Origin: Planktotalea sp.
Lineage (GTDB): Bacteria; Pseudomonadota; Alphaproteobacteria; Rhodobacterales; Rhodobacteraceae
Reading direction: 5' to 3'
Assembly: GCA_024645145.1 (NCBI GenBank)
Contig: JAHEGL010000040.1
Span: forward strand, 1 to 7,249
DNA: 7,249 nt
The notes under the pieces were generated by a model that worked only from the letters and a program-made list of their open reading frames with translations, made no database searches and was not told the origin of the DNA. Of this stretch, positions 6,284-7,249 are shown in pieces. Every line of letters begins with the position of its first letter. Position 1 is the first letter of the stretch. A program made the position numbers and the translations under genes.

Positions 6284-7249
6284 ATGGATTCAATTCTAGT
6301 AAGAGGTAACGGCGCACTCAACGGGCAAATCCCGATTGCAGGTGCAAAAAACACAGTTTTAAAACTCATGTGCGCCGCGCTTTTGACCGATGAACCGCTG
6401 ACACTGACCAATGTGCCGCGACTTGCTGACATTAAGACGCTCAGCGACGTGCTTGAATCGCTTGGCTGCGAAATTGCGCAGCTCTCTAATGGCCGTGTGC
6501 TGGCGCTGAATGCGACGACGTTAAGCTCTCATAAAGCGGACTATGATCTAGTGCGCAAACTGCGCGCGTCTTTTAACGTGCTTGGCCCGATGTTGGCGCG
6601 TTCGGGAGAGGCAATAGTGTCTATGCCGGGTGGCTGTGCCATTGGTGCGCGTGCTGTTGATATGCACTTGGATGCGCTTGAGCGTCTCGGCGCGTCCATT
6701 GAATTAAAAGACGGCTATGTCCATGCGACTGCGCCGAGCGGCCTGAAGGGTGCGGAAATTCCACTGCGCTTCGCCTCTGTCGGGGCGACGGAAAACGCAA
6801 TGACAGCGGCGACGCTGGCCAAAGGCACAACCGTGATCAAGAACGCCGCGCGCGAGCCGGATACAAAAGCGCTGGCAGATTGCTTAATCGCGATGGGCGC
6901 TCAGATCGAGGGTGCAGGCACCGGCACGATCACGATCACCGGCGTTGAAAAGCTTCACGGCGCGACCCAAGCCGTCATTCCGGATCGCATTGAAATGGGC
7001 ACCTTCATGATCGCACCAATGATCGCGGGCGGTTCTGTAGAACTCCTTGGCGGTCGCTTGAATTTGATCCCATCGTTCGCTGAAAAGATGCAAGAGGGGG
7101 GCGCAGTCATTGAAGAAACAAAGCTCGGCCTGAAAGTCACCAACCCCGGCAATGGCATAAAACCCGTTAATGTGACAACAGAACCATTTCCCGGCTTCCC
7201 AACGGACCTTCAGGCGCAGTTCATGGCGATGATGTGCTTTGCCGATGGC
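6284..7249 (+). CDS. murA: UDP-N-acetylglucosamine 1-carboxyvinyltransferase (partial, N-terminal 322 codons)
   Basis: The frame starts at ATG 6284–6286 and runs open to the right edge: 322 of about 420 residues. MurA transfers enolpyruvate from phosphoenolpyruvate to UDP-GlcNAc, the first committed step of peptidoglycan synthesis, in the cytoplasm. Visible are GAKN (20–23, K22 and N23 contacting substrates), [16 protein letters not shown] (91–106), the active-site loop [16 protein letters not shown] (114–129) with catalytic C118, NAAREPD (187–193), PDRIEMGTF (233–241) and FPTDLQAQF (305–313) with the catalytic aspartate D308. The loop cysteine is the residue fosfomycin alkylates; variants with Asp there are resistant, so this one is of the sensitive type. 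AGG lies 8 nt before the start. The gene sits 27 nt after the short basic protein. Identification is secure. Confidence 0.97.
   Translation, partial: MDSILVRGNGALNGQIPIAGAKNTVLKLMCAALLTDEPLTLTNVPRLADIKTLSDVLESLGCEIAQLSNGRVLALNATTLSSHKADYDLVRKLRASFNVLGPMLARSGEAIVSMPGGCAIGARAVDMHLDALERLGASIELKDGYVHATAPSGLKGAEIPLRFASVGATENAMTAATLAKGTTVIKNAAREPDTKALADCLIAMGAQIEGAGTGTITITGVEKLHGATQAVIPDRIEMGTFMIAPMIAGGSVELLGGRLNLIPSFAEKMQEGGAVIEETKLGLKVTNPGNGIKPVNVTTEPFPGFPTDLQAQFMAMMCFADG

Noticed and set aside
6884..7158. Minus-strand open frames opposite murA
   Set aside because: They lie wholly antisense to clearly conserved murA coding sequence.

Overview
The window reads as ordinary chromosomal DNA of an alphaproteobacterium, most likely a marine Rhodobacterales (Roseobacter-group) species of moderate GC content. 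The pointers are the run pmbA–cysQ–DUF4170–KDO-transferase-like gene, a DUF2125 exported protein, and a short Arg/Lys-rich protein just ahead of murA. The assignment comes from recalled family knowledge and gene order, not from a database search; the genus is not resolved. I see no mobile element, CRISPR array or defence system, and nothing that looks like a new multi-gene system.

Left half, all on the minus strand (read right to left). A DUF2125 exported protein of unknown function (4171–2651) ends at a clear intrinsic terminator (2605–2628). A tightly packed group follows: pmbA/tldE (2537–1191), cysQ-type phosphatase (1204–422, overlapping pmbA by 14 nt and starting at TTG), a small DUF4170 protein (370–128), and the first 40 codons of a probable 3-deoxy-D-manno-octulosonate (KDO) transferase (120 to the left edge). 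The gaps are 51 nt or less, so this looks like one operon joining peptide turnover, nucleotide or inositol phosphate hydrolysis and lipopolysaccharide core synthesis.

Centre, plus strand. A 122-bp divergent intergenic region (4172–4293) with several small repeats separates DUF2125 from a two-gene unit: a short-chain dehydrogenase (4294–5046) and a short crotonase-fold protein (5043–5654), joined by an ATGA overlap. The dehydrogenase has all its catalytic residues. The crotonase is about 50–60 residues shorter than usual and lacks both glutamates used by classical enoyl-CoA hydratases, so its reaction is open.

Right part. The crotonase stop overlaps the stop of a convergent minus-strand reading frame (5905–5651) that looks like only the C-terminal half of a FliL-type flagellar protein. 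Its N-terminus and membrane anchor are missing, and it lies 22 nt past the 3' end of a tRNA-Thr(GGT) gene (6002–5928). After an 86-bp spacer, the plus strand carries a 55-residue basic protein (6089–6256) and, 27 nt later, murA (6284 to the right edge, 322 codons present), the first committed step of peptidoglycan synthesis. There is no gene-free stretch longer than about 120 bp.
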